Shown piece by piece: positions 1-12,000 of a stretch of DNA of 64,000 nt. Each line of letters opens with the position of its first letter. Position 1 is the first letter of the stretch. Location: the NCBI RefSeq assembly GCF_000340565.2, contig NZ_CP007203.1:2696056-2760055 (forward strand), in the 5' to 3' direction. Source of the stretch: Nodularia spumigena CCY9414 (GTDB taxonomy: Bacteria > Cyanobacteriota > Cyanobacteriia > Cyanobacteriales > Nostocaceae). A program made the translations under genes and the position numbers. A model generated the notes under the pieces. That model searched no databases, had not been told where the DNA came from, and saw only the letters and a program-made list of their open reading frames with translations.

Positions 1-881
1 CATTTATTTTAGCTCCTCAGATTCTCACAGGCGAATTAGAACTAGGCGTATCAACACAAGCTGGAGTAGCCTTTCGGAGTATCTTAATTGCATTAGGTTT
101 AGTCGTCAGCCAATTTGAGCAACTAAGTAACTTAGCCGCAGCAGTAACTAGGTTAGATGAATTACAAAACAGCCTCAAAGAATTACAAAACCCCACCCAC
201 CTGAGTCAACCACGACTTAACACAGTGGAAAGTTCCGGAATCAGTTTTGAGAACGTCACCCTACAAACCCCCGATTATCAGAAAATTTTAGTACAAGACT
301 TATCCTTTAGCATTTCCCCTGGACAATCCCTATTAATAACTGGTAAAAGTGGTGTAGGTAAAACCTCACTATTGCGTGCCTTAGCCGGACTGTGGCAAGC
401 TGGTACAGGAACCATAACTCACCCAAAGCGTTCCGACTTACTATTTTTACCGCAACGTCCCTACATGATTCTCGGCAGCTTGAGAGAACAGCTACTATAT
501 CCCCAACTTAATCACAGCATACCAGAAAATCAGCTCTTAGAAACTTTACAGCAAGTCAACTTAACAGACTTAGTACAACGCTTTGGCGGCTTAGACATAA
601 CTACCGACTGGGGAACAGTATTATCAATAGGAGAACAACAAAGATTAGCCTTTGCCCGCCTACTTTTGCAATCTCCCCAGTACGCAATTCTAGACGAAGC
701 CACCAGCGCCTTAGACGAAACCAACCAAACCTTACTATATCAACAACTACAGCAAACCGAAATCACCTATATCAGCGTTGGACATCGAACCTCATTGCGC
801 TCTTTCCATCCCTGGCTATTAGAACTCAAAAACAATAATAATCGCCTCAAACCAATCAAAACTTCGCGTTCCTCCGCGTGA
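1..881 (+). CDS. ABC transporter (permease plus ATPase), 3' part, probable peptide exporter
   Basis: The gene is cut by the left edge; the frame is open from nt 3, so the GTG at 225 is not the true start. The visible part has the end of a membrane domain (hydrophobic stretch ending in ...LIALGLVVSQFEQL) followed by a complete ATPase. Walker A is GKSGVGKT (342-365), the signature is LSIGEQQR, Walker B is AILDEATSALD and the switch His is in SVGHRTS. A membrane domain fused to this type of ATPase fits the SbmA/YddA (ABCD-like) family, which recurs in cyanobacterial peptide clusters (McyH-type). The inferred role is export of the product made downstream. The last residues (...TSRSSA) and the TGA stop lie inside a dispersed CTCTGCG-type repeat. 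Same strand as the NRPS genes. Confidence 0.85.
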   Translation, partial: FILAPQILTGELELGVSTQAGVAFRSILIALGLVVSQFEQLSNLAAAVTRLDELQNSLKELQNPTHLSQPRLNTVESSGISFENVTLQTPDYQKILVQDLSFSISPGQSLLITGKSGVGKTSLLRALAGLWQAGTGTITHPKRSDLLFLPQRPYMILGSLREQLLYPQLNHSIPENQLLETLQQVNLTDLVQRFGGLDITTDWGTVLSIGEQQRLAFARLLLQSPQYAILDEATSALDETNQTLLYQQLQQTEITYISVGHRTSLRSFHPWLLELKNNNNRLKPIKTSRSSA

Positions 882-1110
882 ACCTCTGCGCCCCTTTGCG
901 TTAAAAAATCATTACGCAAAATTATGAAAAACGAACCACAAAGGACACAAAGGACACAAAGTAAAGAGGATTTCACAGAGTTATTGCGTAAGTCCTAAAA
1001 ATCAAACATTCACATCCCCCACTAGACTTAATAACAAAAACTTGCAATAATTAAACTCTAACTCTCCGCGCCTGGTGCGTGCAATAAATTCTCCCATTCA
1101 GCACATTGAG
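862..1110 (+). other. Repeat-rich leader between transporter and first NRPS gene
   Basis: About 230 nt without a gene. It holds a CTCTGCG-family repeat (862-906), a 9-nt tandem repeat of the ACAAAGGAC type (about 940-962), and a shorter repeat-like stretch just before 1075 that contains a possible GTG start. An AT-rich section (about 1025-1058) could hold a promoter, but I see no convincing -10/-35 pair. The short antisense reading frame across it (767-976) is made of repeat sequence and is not called. Confidence 0.5.
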
Positions 1111-4100
1111 ATGAAATCTTCCGAACCAAGCATCAACCAGGAACTAAAAAACCGCATAGCCGCCCTACCGCCAGAAAAACGAGTATTATTTGAGCAAATT
1201 CTCCGCCAACAAACCAATTCCGGCAAATTTTCCCCGCAAAAAACTATTCCCCGTCGTCAAGAAAATACCGAATTACCCCTTTCTTTAGCACAGGAAAGAT
1301 TGTGGTTTCTCGATCAAATTGATCCTCACAATTGTGCATATAATATTGCTATTAGTTGGCAATTAACTGGCAACCTCAACATTCCCGCTTTATTTACCAG
1401 TTTACAAACAATTATCCACAGACACGAAAGCTTAAGAACTGCTTTTCCATCCCAGGAAGGTAAACCCTATCAAGAAGTTTTCCCAACGGTTGACTTACAA
1501 TTACCAGTTATCGACTTACAAAGTTTACCACCACAACAGCAAACACAAGCAGCTGAAAATTTAGCCAAACTAGAAGCTAGTCAACCCTTCGATTTAACTC
1601 AAGCGCCTCTGATGCGGGTAAAATTAATTCGCCTCACACCCCATCAAACTACTTTACTGCTGACTTTACATCATATCATTGCCGATGGCTGGTCACGGGG
1701 AATTTTATTGCGGGAGTTGGCGATTTGTTACCGTGCGTTTATCAAGGGTGAAAAACCATCTTTACCAGAATTACCGATTCAGTATGCAGATTTCGCCCTG
1801 TGGCAGAGGGAATGGCTACAAAAGGAGGAAATGACAGCACAATTGGCGTATTGGCGACAAAAATTAGCTGCATTACCAACTCTAGAACTACCAACCGATT
1901 ACCCACGCAGCCCCCTGCAAAAGTTTCAAGGAAAAACTGAGTCTTATTTATTGCCAAAAAACCTGTTAGAATCACTCAAAAATTTGAGTAAGCAGCAAGG
2001 CGTAACTTTGTTTATGTTGTTGCTAACAGCGTTTAAAATTTTATTACATCGTTATTCTCAACAAGATGAGATTGTTTTAGGAGTACCCAGTGCTAATCGC
2101 GATCGCCAAGAAATAGAAGGGTTAATTGGCTTTTTTGTCAACACATTAGTATTAAGAACAGATATATCTGGAAATCCTACCTTCCAAACCCTCCTCGAAC
2201 GGATACGCACAACCGCCGCAGACGCTTATCAGCATCAAGAAATTCCCTTCGCCAAAGTGGTAGAAGCATTGCAAATAGAACGGGATTTAAGCCATAATCC
2301 CCTTGTGCAAGTGATGTTTCAGGTACAAAATGCAGCGTACCAATTACAAAATGATACTCATTTAGATTTACAACTACCAGATTTAGAAATTCAGCAAACT
2401 TGGGTAGAAACTGGCGCAACCAAATTTGACTTAACTTGTCATTTGGTAGAACGTTCGGAAGGTTTGCTAGTGGTGATGGAATATTGCACAGATTTATTTG
2501 AACAGCAAACTATCACCCGAATGATTCAACATTTGCGGATGATACTAACCGCAGTGGTGGAAAACTCCAGCCGCAAAATTTCCGAAATCTCCATTCTCAC
2601 CCCCGAAGAAGAACATCAAATATTGGTGGAATGGAATCAAACTCAGGTAAATTATCCCCAAAAGTGGTTACATCAACTATTTGAGTCTCAAGTTGAACGT
2701 ACACCTGATCATATTGCTGTTTGTTATCGAGAGCAAAACCTAACTTATCAAGAACTCAACAGCAAAGCCAATCAACTGGCGTATCACTTACAAAATTTGG
2801 GTATTGGCTGTGAGTCTTTAGTGGGGATTTATTTAGAACGTTCACCAGAATTAATCATCGCCTTACTAGCAGTTCTGAAAGCTGGAGGTGCTTATGTACC
2901 CCTAGATAGCAAACTACCACCAGAACGTTTAGCCTATATGCTTCAGGATGCCAAACCTGAAATTTTACTGACAATGGCTGCATCAGTGGCAACATTACCA
3001 AACTATGAAGGCACTGTACTGTGTTTAGATGAAGATTGGCAAATCATCGCTCAAAATCCAGAAAACAACCGAAATCACATTGTTACAGGTGAAAATCTAG
3101 CTTATATAATTTATACTTCAGGTTCTACTGGTACACCAAAGGGAGTCATGCTTACCCATCGAGGATTAGAAAATTACCTCCACTGGGCAATTGCAACATA
3201 TCCGGTAACAGCCGGAATGGGTGTACCCGTGCAATCTGCCATTAGTTTTGATGCCACCATTACCAGTTTATATCCTCCCCTGCTCGTTGGTAAAGCTGTG
3301 ATCTTGTTACCAGAAACAGAGGAAATCGCAGCACTGAGTAACGCCCTGAGTTCTGCAACTAATTTTAGTCTAGTTAAGCTCACCCCAGCCCATTTGAGCA
3401 TACTGTCTCAGCTTCTACCCCAACCTAGCTTTTCAGATGATTTAGAAAACCCCTCTCCAAACCTCTCCCCTACAAGGAGAGAGGCTTTAACTTTTCCCCC
3501 TTCCCTAGTAGGGAAGGGGGTTAGGGGGTTAGGTTTTCCAGATGATGTGAAAAGTCAGCTATCCCCACCAGTGCAAACTGGATATCCCCAAGCATTGATT
3601 ATTGGTGGCGAAGCACTCACCGAACAGCATTTAGAATTTTGGCGGCGTTATTTTCCCCAAACAAGGCTAATTAATGAATATGGCCCCACGGAAACTGTTG
3701 TGGGTTGCTGTGTTTATGATGCCACAGATATACCATTAACTAATGCTAATGTTCCTATTGGTCGTCCTATTGCCAATACTCAACTTTATATTTTAGACCA
3801 ATATTTGCAACCCGTACCTGTAGGCGTTCCCGGTGAACTCTTCATTGGTGGTGCAGGAGTGGCGAGGGGTTATTTAAATCGCCCGGATTTAACGGCTAAA
3901 AGGTTTATTGATCAATTTAAAATTCAAAAATTAGTTACTCCACAGTCAACAGTCAACGGTCAACAGTCAACAGTTAGCACTCTCTATAAAACAGGCGATC
4001 GCACCCGCTACCGCCCTGATGGTACAATTGAATACCTTGGAAGACTAGACAACCAAGTTAAAATTCGGGGATTTCGGATAGAGTTGGGGGAAATTGCCGC

Positions 4101-6063
4101 CAGTCTGAAAACTCATCCTTCCGTGCAGGAAGCAGTAGTCATCCTACGAACAGACCACCCAAATCAGCCCCAGTTGGTTGCTTACCTGGTCGGGAATCAA
4201 ATCAACTCAGAATTAACAGATTTTCGGCAATATTTAGCTCCTAAATTACCAGCTTATATGTTACCTTCAGCCTTCGTGTGGCTGGAGCAATTACCCTTAA
4301 CCACTAACGGTAAAGTTGATAAATTACAACTTCCAGCCCCCCCAGCCAAGGCACAATCAAAGCAAATCGCAGCACGTACAGCCACAGAAATCATCCTGGT
4401 AAAAATATGGTCAGAAGTTCTCGGTTCTACCATTGGCATTCAAGATAATTTCTTTGAACATGGGGTAGATTCCATACTCAGTATTCAAATGGTAGCAAAG
4501 GCCAATCAAGCAGGAATTAAATTAACTCCCAAACAATTATTCCAACATCAAACCATCGCCGAACTAGCCCCACTGGTAGAAATCGCCCCCGAAACCGCAG
4601 CCGAACAAGGATTAGTCACAGGGATAGTGGCTTTAACACCCATTCAGCATTGGCTATTTGAGCAAAATTTGCACAATTGGGATCATTTTAACCAAGCTGT
4701 TCTCTTAGAAGTAGCAGCCGACTTAGAAGCAAATTATTTGAGACAAGCAATTGAGGAATTAGTATTACATCATGATATCTTGCGTTCTTGTTTTGTACAT
4801 CTTTCCTTAAACGGTACATGGGAACAAAATATAATTCCCAGATTGGAAAACGAGGGTATGCTGACAGTTATTAATTTAGCAGAATTACCAAAAAACCAAC
4901 AAACCCAGCAAATTGAGTTCATAGCATCCCAACTCCAAGCTAGTTTAGACTTAGCCACCGGGAAATTATTTCAGGTAGCCTTATTTCAACTGGGAAATGG
5001 TGAACATGATGGCCTCTTATTTATCATGCACCATTTGGTAATTGATGGAGTTTCATGGCGGATATTGCTAGAAGATTTAGTCACAGCCTATCAACAGCTA
5101 AAAGTCAATCAAACTCCTGTACAATTACCAGCAAAAACTACATCTTTCCCAGCATGGGCGCAAAGTTTAGTAAATTATGCAAAATCTGAGAAAATAGAGG
5201 CAGAATTAACAACTTGGTTAGAACTTCTCCCCCAAGAATCACTCCCATATCAACTTCCCCAACTTGTCAAAGAAAAAGAATATAACACTGTTGCATCTGA
5301 AGCGGAAATTCAGGTTACACTAGATAGCAGTCAAACTCGCGCCTTACTAGAAGCAGTACCCAAAGCCTACCAGACAGAAATAAATGATGTATTGTTAACA
5401 GCTTTAGCACTGACCTTGAGACAATGGACAAAACAAAGTTCCTTGCTGATTGATTTAGAAGCACATGGAAGAGAAGATTTATTTACTAACACAAACATTA
5501 CTCGGACAGTGGGTTGGTTTACAACAATTTTCCCAGTATTTTTAGAGTTAAAAACTACCAATGATTTGGGAGTAAATTTAAAATATGTTAAGGAACACCT
5601 GCGACGAATTCCCCAAAAAGGCATTGGTTATGGAATCTTAAGATATTTAAGCACAAATAAAAATTTGTCCCAGACTTTACAAGCACTACCCCAATCTGCT
5701 ATTAGTTTTAATTACTTGGGACAAATAGATTTATTTTCCTCCCAAGCATGGATTCTGGGACTAGCAAAAGAATCCACAGGATTATCATCCCATCCTCTAA
5801 ATGCGCGTCGATATGTATTAAATATCAATGCTTGGATAGCTCAATCTCAGTTACAAATTCAATTGCGGTACAGTCATAACTTACATGACAAAGCCACCAT
5901 TGAATATTTAGCCCAGGAATTTATTAAAACACTACAAGCAATAATTCAACATTGTCAATCAGCAGAAAATGGTGGTTACACACCGTCTGATTTTGCAGGT
6001 GCGCGTTTGAATCAGCAACAACTCGACAAAATTTTAAACAAGCTTCAGCCCAAAAAAAGGTAG
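1111..6063 (+). CDS. NRPS module 1: C-A(Asn-like)-T-E
   Basis: One elongation-type module plus epimerase. Residue numbers count from an alternative GTG at 1075; I prefer ATG 1111 because the following helix (ELKNRIAALPPEKR) is the usual start of this family. Condensation His motif HHIIADG is at 199-205. The A domain has YTSGSTGTPKG at 680, YKTGDR at 971 and NGKVDK at 1078. The pocket code read against PheA is DATKIGEVGK, close to Asn codes such as DLTKLGEVGK, so Asn is likely. The T domain reads FFEHGVDS (Ser 1133) instead of the usual LGGDS. The E domain has HHLVIDG at 1319 and NYLGQ near the end. The C-terminal TPSDF...LDKIL tail is a COM-type donor end. Repeats are inserted in the A domain at 3449-3537 and 3941-3975. 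It overlaps the next gene by one base. Confidence 0.93.
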   Translation: MKSSEPSINQELKNRIAALPPEKRVLFEQILRQQTNSGKFSPQKTIPRRQENTELPLSLAQERLWFLDQIDPHNCAYNIAISWQLTGNLNIPALFTSLQTIIHRHESLRTAFPSQEGKPYQEVFPTVDLQLPVIDLQSLPPQQQTQAAENLAKLEASQPFDLTQAPLMRVKLIRLTPHQTTLLLTLHHIIADGWSRGILLRELAICYRAFIKGEKPSLPELPIQYADFALWQREWLQKEEMTAQLAYWRQKLAALPTLELPTDYPRSPLQKFQGKTESYLLPKNLLESLKNLSKQQGVTLFMLLLTAFKILLHRYSQQDEIVLGVPSANRDRQEIEGLIGFFVNTLVLRTDISGNPTFQTLLERIRTTAADAYQHQEIPFAKVVEALQIERDLSHNPLVQVMFQVQNAAYQLQNDTHLDLQLPDLEIQQTWVETGATKFDLTCHLVERSEGLLVVMEYCTDLFEQQTITRMIQHLRMILTAVVENSSRKISEISILTPEEEHQILVEWNQTQVNYPQKWLHQLFESQVERTPDHIAVCYREQNLTYQELNSKANQLAYHLQNLGIGCESLVGIYLERSPELIIALLAVLKAGGAYVPLDSKLPPERLAYMLQDAKPEILLTMAASVATLPNYEGTVLCLDEDWQIIAQNPENNRNHIVTGENLAYIIYTSGSTGTPKGVMLTHRGLENYLHWAIATYPVTAGMGVPVQSAISFDATITSLYPPLLVGKAVILLPETEEIAALSNALSSATNFSLVKLTPAHLSILSQLLPQPSFSDDLENPSPNLSPTRREALTFPPSLVGKGVRGLGFPDDVKSQLSPPVQTGYPQALIIGGEALTEQHLEFWRRYFPQTRLINEYGPTETVVGCCVYDATDIPLTNANVPIGRPIANTQLYILDQYLQPVPVGVPGELFIGGAGVARGYLNRPDLTAKRFIDQFKIQKLVTPQSTVNGQQSTVSTLYKTGDRTRYRPDGTIEYLGRLDNQVKIRGFRIELGEIAASLKTHPSVQEAVVILRTDHPNQPQLVAYLVGNQINSELTDFRQYLAPKLPAYMLPSAFVWLEQLPLTTNGKVDKLQLPAPPAKAQSKQIAARTATEIILVKIWSEVLGSTIGIQDNFFEHGVDSILSIQMVAKANQAGIKLTPKQLFQHQTIAELAPLVEIAPETAAEQGLVTGIVALTPIQHWLFEQNLHNWDHFNQAVLLEVAADLEANYLRQAIEELVLHHDILRSCFVHLSLNGTWEQNIIPRLENEGMLTVINLAELPKNQQTQQIEFIASQLQASLDLATGKLFQVALFQLGNGEHDGLLFIMHHLVIDGVSWRILLEDLVTAYQQLKVNQTPVQLPAKTTSFPAWAQSLVNYAKSEKIEAELTTWLELLPQESLPYQLPQLVKEKEYNTVASEAEIQVTLDSSQTRALLEAVPKAYQTEINDVLLTALALTLRQWTKQSSLLIDLEAHGREDLFTNTNITRTVGWFTTIFPVFLELKTTNDLGVNLKYVKEHLRRIPQKGIGYGILRYLSTNKNLSQTLQALPQSAISFNYLGQIDLFSSQAWILGLAKESTGLSSHPLNARRYVLNINAWIAQSQLQIQLRYSHNLHDKATIEYLAQEFIKTLQAIIQHCQSAENGGYTPSDFAGARLNQQQLDKILNKLQPKKR
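3449..3537 (+). repeat. GC-rich palindromic repeats inside the A domain of module 1
   Basis: Two imperfect palindromes (CCTCTCC...GGAGAGAGG and CCCCCTTCCCTA...TAGGGAAGGGGG) are read in frame as a Pro/Gly/Arg-rich insert between the motif-278 region and the GGEAL motif of the adenylation domain. Other A domains in the window lack extra residues here, so this is an insertion into a surface loop. Confidence 0.8.
3941..3975 (+). repeat. GTCAACA heptamer array at the A6-A7 linker, module 1
   Basis: Five near-perfect 7-nt units (cagtcaa, with one cggtcaa) are read in frame as QSTVNGQQSTV just before LYKTGDR. Confidence 0.85.
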
Positions 6064-9000
6064 TGAAAGTGGAAAGCAGCATCATTGACATCTACGAACT
6101 TTCTCCCATGCAAGCGGGAATGTTATTTCATACCCTATATGCTCCCAATTCGGGGGTATATTTTGAGCAGCGTAGTTGTCTGATTCGTGGCGATTTAAAT
6201 TTAGCAGCTTTCCGTCAAGCTTGGCAAGGTGTAGTTAAGCGTCATTCGGTGCTGCGGACTGCTTTTCACTATTCAGAGTTAGAAAAACCACTTCAGGTGG
6301 TGTATGATTCTGTGGATTTACCTTGGCAAAAGTTAGACTGGTGTGGTTTAAAAGTTACTGAAAAAGAAGCTAAATTAACTGAGTTTTTAGAGAGTGACTG
6401 TAATTGTGGTTTCGATTTACAGCAACCTCCCTTAATGCGCTGTGCTGTGATTCGCTTAGAAGCTAATAAATACCAGTTTATCTGGAGTCACCATCATTTA
6501 CTCATGGATGGTTGGTGTAACGGTATTTTATTAACAGAAGTCTTTACACTATATAAAGCATTTTGTCAAGAGCAGGATTTAATATTACCACCTCCTACAC
6601 CTTACAGTAATTATATTCTTTGGCTACAGCAACAAAACCCAGAACAAGCGGAAAATTATTGGCGCAAGCATCTTCAAGATTTTACAGCACCCACAGTTTT
6701 GGGGAATAGAGAAAATAACCAATCCTCAATTCTCAGTCAAAAGTTAAAAGTCAACAGTCAACAAACTGAAACATTACAAAACTTTGTCCGTCAGCATCGT
6801 CTCACCCTCAATACCTTAGTACAAGGAGCTTGGGCGTTATTATTAAGCCGTTATAGCGATGAGAATGATGTTATATTTGGTACTACTGTTTCCGGTCGTC
6901 CTCCAGAATTACCGCAAGTAGCAAAGATAGTTGGACTATTTATTAATACTTTACCCGTGCGGGTTGATGTAGATGGAGAGAGGCAAATCATACCTTGGCT
7001 GCAACAATTGCAAGGGGAACAGGTAGAAAGAGAACAATATAGTTATAGTTCTTTGGTAGATATTCAAGGTTGGAGTTCCGTCCCTCGCGGTACACCTTTG
7101 TTTGAGAGTTTGCTGGTATTTGAGAATTATCCAGTTTCTATAGAATCAATAATCAAAACTTTTGATCAGACTCTCCAAATTGAAGATACTCAAGGATTTG
7201 AAAAAACAAATTATCCTCTGACATTAACAGTAATTCCTGGGCAGGAGTTGTTATTTAAAGTTAGTTATGATGTTTCTTGTTTTGATGCAGCAATGATTTC
7301 GCGTCTTTTAGGACATTTGGAAATTTTGCTAATGTCAATGGTGAATGATCCTGAGCAAAGGGTTGCACAAATATCAATATTAACTACCCAGGAAAGACAA
7401 TTAATATTAAAAAAGTGGAATCAAACCACACAAGCGTATCCAAATCAGTGCATTCATCAGCTATTTGAGGCGCAGGTGGAAAGAACACCTGATGAAATTG
7501 CGTTGGTTTTTGGTGAGGAATGTTGGACTTATAGAGAACTTAATCATAAAGCTAATCAACTGGCGCATTATTTGCAGCAGTTGGGGGTAAAACCGGAAAC
7601 TATTGTGGGAATTTGTTTGGAACGTTCCCCAGAAATGATCATTTCTCTGTTAGGAGTTCTCAAGGCGGGTGGTGTTTATTTACCTTTAGATCCAACTTAC
7701 CCTGATGAGCGTTTGAGGTGGATTTTGGCGGATGCTCAGGTGGAGGTAATGCTCACGCAAAGGCGCAAAGACGCAAAGGAGGAAGGGAGGGTTGTTTGTT
7801 GGGATGCTGATGGGGAGGCGATCGCACTACAATCTATTGAGAATCCTATCAGTGATGTCACGGCAGCAAGTTTGGCTTATGTAATTTATACTTCTGGTTC
7901 TACGGGTAAACCGAAGGGGGTAATGATTGAACAGCGATCGCTCACAAATACTATCACGGCTTTACAACAGCAGTTAGGAATATCTTGTACAGACCATTGG
8001 TTAGCAATTACGACTATTGCTTTTGATATTGCAGCTTTAGAGTTGTTTTTGCCTTTAATTGTCGGAGCGCGAGTTATTTTAACACCGCAAACAGCTTTGG
8101 TTGACCCCTTGCAGATAGCAGCTATTATCGAACAGCAGCAAATCACTGTGATGCAAGCAACCCCGGCTACTTGGCGTTTACTTATCGCGCATGGTTGGAC
8201 TGGTAAAGCAGATTTAAAAATTCTCTGCGGTGGGGAAACTTTGGATCAGTCTTTAGCACAGCAGTTGTTATTATCTGGTCAAGAGGTTTGGAATCTTTAC
8301 GGACCGACGGAAACCACTATTTGGTCAGCAGCACAAAAACTTACCCATAATCAACCTGTTACCATTGGTCATCCCATCGCCAACACCCAATTTTACATCC
8401 TTGATCAACATTTACAACCCGTTCCCATCGGTGTACCTGGAGAACTATACATTGCTGGTGCGGGAGTCGCCAGAGGTTACTTAAACCGTCCTGAATTGAC
8501 AACAGAAAAATTTCTCCTCAAAACTCCTCTCTGCGCCTCTGCGCCTCTGCGTGAGAATACCCTATATAAAACAGGCGATCGCACCCGTTACCTCCCAGAT
8601 GGTACAATTGAATACTTAGGAAGAATAGACAACCAAGTAAAAATTCGGGGATTTAGGATTGAATTAGGTGAAATAGAATCGTTACTCAGTCAACATCCAG
8701 AGGTACAGACATCTGTTGTAGTGGTGACTGAAGATACATCTGAAGATAAGCGGTTAGTTGCTTATATTGTCTCAGAAAATCCAGAAATAACAGATTTGCG
8801 GCAATATTTGGCAAAGCATCTGCCAGATTACATGATTCCTTCCCAATTTATCACCTTAGATGCACTACCGCTCACTCCTAACGGTAAAGTTGACCGTCGT
8901 ACATTACCAAAGCCACAATTCAAAACATCATCAGAGACAATTGCACCACGCACACCCACAGAAGAATTACTGCTGAGTATTTGGCAAAGTATATTAAATT

Positions 9001-12000
9001 TAACCTCAGTGGGAATTACAGATAATTTCTTTACTTTGGGTGGTCATTCACTATTAGTTATTCGTTTGGTTTCCCAAATTCAACAAGTATTTGGGGTGGA
9101 TATTTCTTTACGACAAATATTTGAAAACCCGACAATTGTTGAATTAGCAACGTTAATTAATTCCTCTCGATTTGTTGAGTTTAATTACCCCACCCTAACC
9201 CTCCCCTTGGAAAGGGGAGGGAACATGATTTCCAGTCTCCCCTTGGAAAGGGGAGGGAACATGATTTCCAGTCTCCCCCCTTTACAAGGGGGGACTAAGG
9301 GGGGTAAATCTTTGCTTTCCTTTGCTCAACAACGCTTGTGGATGCTGGCACAAATTGAACCTGAAAACCCATCCTACAACGTAGCGACCGCTTTACGACT
9401 TACTGGTGATGTGAATGTTGATGTGCTGACAGAAAGTTTCAAAGAAATTATTCAGCGCCATGAAGTATTGCGTACCAACTTTTTAAATGTAGATGGTCAA
9501 GGTGTAGCAGTAATTAAACCGGAAATAGATATAAATATCCCAATTGTAGATTTAAGTTTTCTTCCTTTATCTCAACAACAAAAACTTGCAAAAGAAGAAA
9601 GTCAGCAAACATTTAATTTAGCAGAAAGTCTACTTTTACGCGCCAAATTATTATACTTAAACAATCACGAATATATCTTATTACTAACCATGCACCACAT
9701 TATTACTGATGGTTGGTCAATTAATGTATTCGCGCAGGAAATGGCGACTATATATCAAGCATTTTCTCAAGGAAAACTCTCACCTCTACAACCATTAAAA
9801 ATTCAGTATGCTGATTTTGCCGCTTGGCAGAGGTCGCAAAATGATAAATTTAACTATCAACTGGAATATTGGCGACAACAATTAGAGTCAGCACCAGAAC
9901 TATTAGAATTACCTACAGATTATCCTCGTCCAGCTATTCAAACATTTCGAGGTCAGCGACACAGTTTTATCATATCTGGGGAATTAACCGAGAAAATTAA
10001 ACAACTTGGTCAAGAAACGCATACTACATTATTTATGGTAATGTTTTCGGCGTTAAGTATCTTGTTGCATCGCTATAGTCAACAAGAAAAAATCGTCATT
10101 GGTAGTCCTGTAGCTAATCGTCATTATCCTGGAACTGATGAATTAATTGGCTTTTTTGTCAATACTTTTGCACTGTTGATTTCCCTAGAAGATAATCCCA
10201 CCGTGGCGGAATTATTACCACGGGTGCGGGAAATGGTGTTATCTGCATATAGCCATCAAGATGTACCATTTGAGCAGGTAGTGGAAGGGTTGAACGTGGC
10301 GCGCTCTTTGAGTCACTCACCCTTATTTCAAGTTATGCTGGTAGCGGAAAATGCACCAACCCAATCAATAGAAATTCCTGGGTTGTGTTGGAGTCCCTTA
10401 GAAATTGATGGCGGTACAGCAAAATTTGACCTCACCTTAATGATTGCGGAAACAGACGCAGGTTTACAAGGTAAATGGGAATATAACTGTGATTTATTTA
10501 CAGAAACAACGATTCACCGTTTTACAGAACATTTCCAAAATATTTTGCTAGGGATGACTTCTCAACCGAGTCCAAAAATCTCCGATTTATCTTTGATGAG
10601 TGCGGGAGAACTTCAGCAAATCATTAGTTTTGGTACTTCGCCAATAAATCTCATAACTGATTGCATACAAGAATTATTTGAGCAGCAAGTCGCAAAATTT
10701 GGTGATGAAATTGCAGTTATTTGTAATCATCAAAAAATTACTTACTCAGAACTCAACGCCAAAGCTAATCAACTCGCATATCATCTCAAATATTTAGGAG
10801 TTCAGCCAGAAATAGCCGTAGGAATTTGCGTTTACCGTTCCCTATATTTTATCATTGCTATTTTAGCAATCCTCAAAGCTGGCGGTTTCTATGTTCCCTT
10901 AGATCCTACTTATCCCCAAGAACGTCTAGAATTTTTAATTGAAGATGCTCAAATACAGGTACTACTTACCCAACAGCAGCACATTCCCCAATTACCCGAT
11001 TTATCCATCTTCTGCTTTGATACAGACACAGCAAATCTAGGACATTACCCCACAACCAACCCAGTCAACCAAAGCACACCAGAAAATCTCGCCTACGTCA
11101 TGTACACCTCTGGTTCTACAGGAGTTCCCAAGGGTGTATGTATCCCCCATCGTGGTGTAGTGCGACTCGTCAAAGATTGCAATTATATAGATTTAAGTGC
11201 TGATGAAAGCTTACTTCAAGCAGCACCCATAGCTTTTGATGCTTCTACATTTGAAATTTGGGGAGCATTGTTAAATGGTAGTCGTTTGGTAATTTTATCT
11301 AGTCAACAGCCCACATTAGCAGAAATTGCACAGGCTATTACAGATTACCAAATTACTACTTTGTGGTTAACCGCCGGCTTATTTCATCTGATGGTGGATG
11401 AACATATTGAAAGTTTGAAATCAGTTAAACAATTAATAGCTGGTGGTGATGTTTTATCTGCGGTTCATATTAACAAATTGCTGCAAACTCATCCTGAATG
11501 TCGTGTAATTAACGGTTACGGTCCTACAGAAAATACTACCTTTACCTGTTGTCATAGTGTTACCGATATCTGTCAGGGGAATACTGTTCCTATCGGTCGC
11601 CCTATCAATAATACACAAGTTTATATTCTGGATAAGCACCTCAACCCTTTACCTGTAGGAGTTCCAGGTGAATTATATATTGCCGGTGATGGACTGGCGC
11701 GTGGTTACTTAAATCAACCAGATTTAACAGCCGAAAAGTTTATTCAGCATCCTTTCCCTACTCCCCACTCCCCACTCCCCACTCCCTTATATAAGACAGG
11801 CGATCGCACCCGCTACCTTCCTCATGGTACAATTGAATACTTAGGCAGATTAGATAACCAAGTAAAAATCCGGGGGTTTCGCATTGAGTTGGGTGAAATT
11901 GAAGCAGTATTAAATCAGCATCCAGCAGTAAAAGAATGTGTAGTTATTACTCGTGAAAAACAACTTATAGCCTACTTTATACCTTTAGATAGTACACCAG

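Noticed and set aside
225-881. Transporter gene starting at GTG 225
   Set aside because: The same frame is open to the left edge and encodes a typical membrane-domain end, so GTG 225 is internal.
767-976. Antisense open frame (69 codons) between transporter and NRPS
   Set aside because: It consists of translated dispersed repeats and the antisense of the transporter end, with no protein-like pattern.
1111-2600. First condensation domain as a dedicated lipo-initiation (starter) domain
   Set aside because: Its motifs look like an ordinary L-donor elongation domain and no acyl-ligase gene is in view; the question remains open because upstream genes are not visible.
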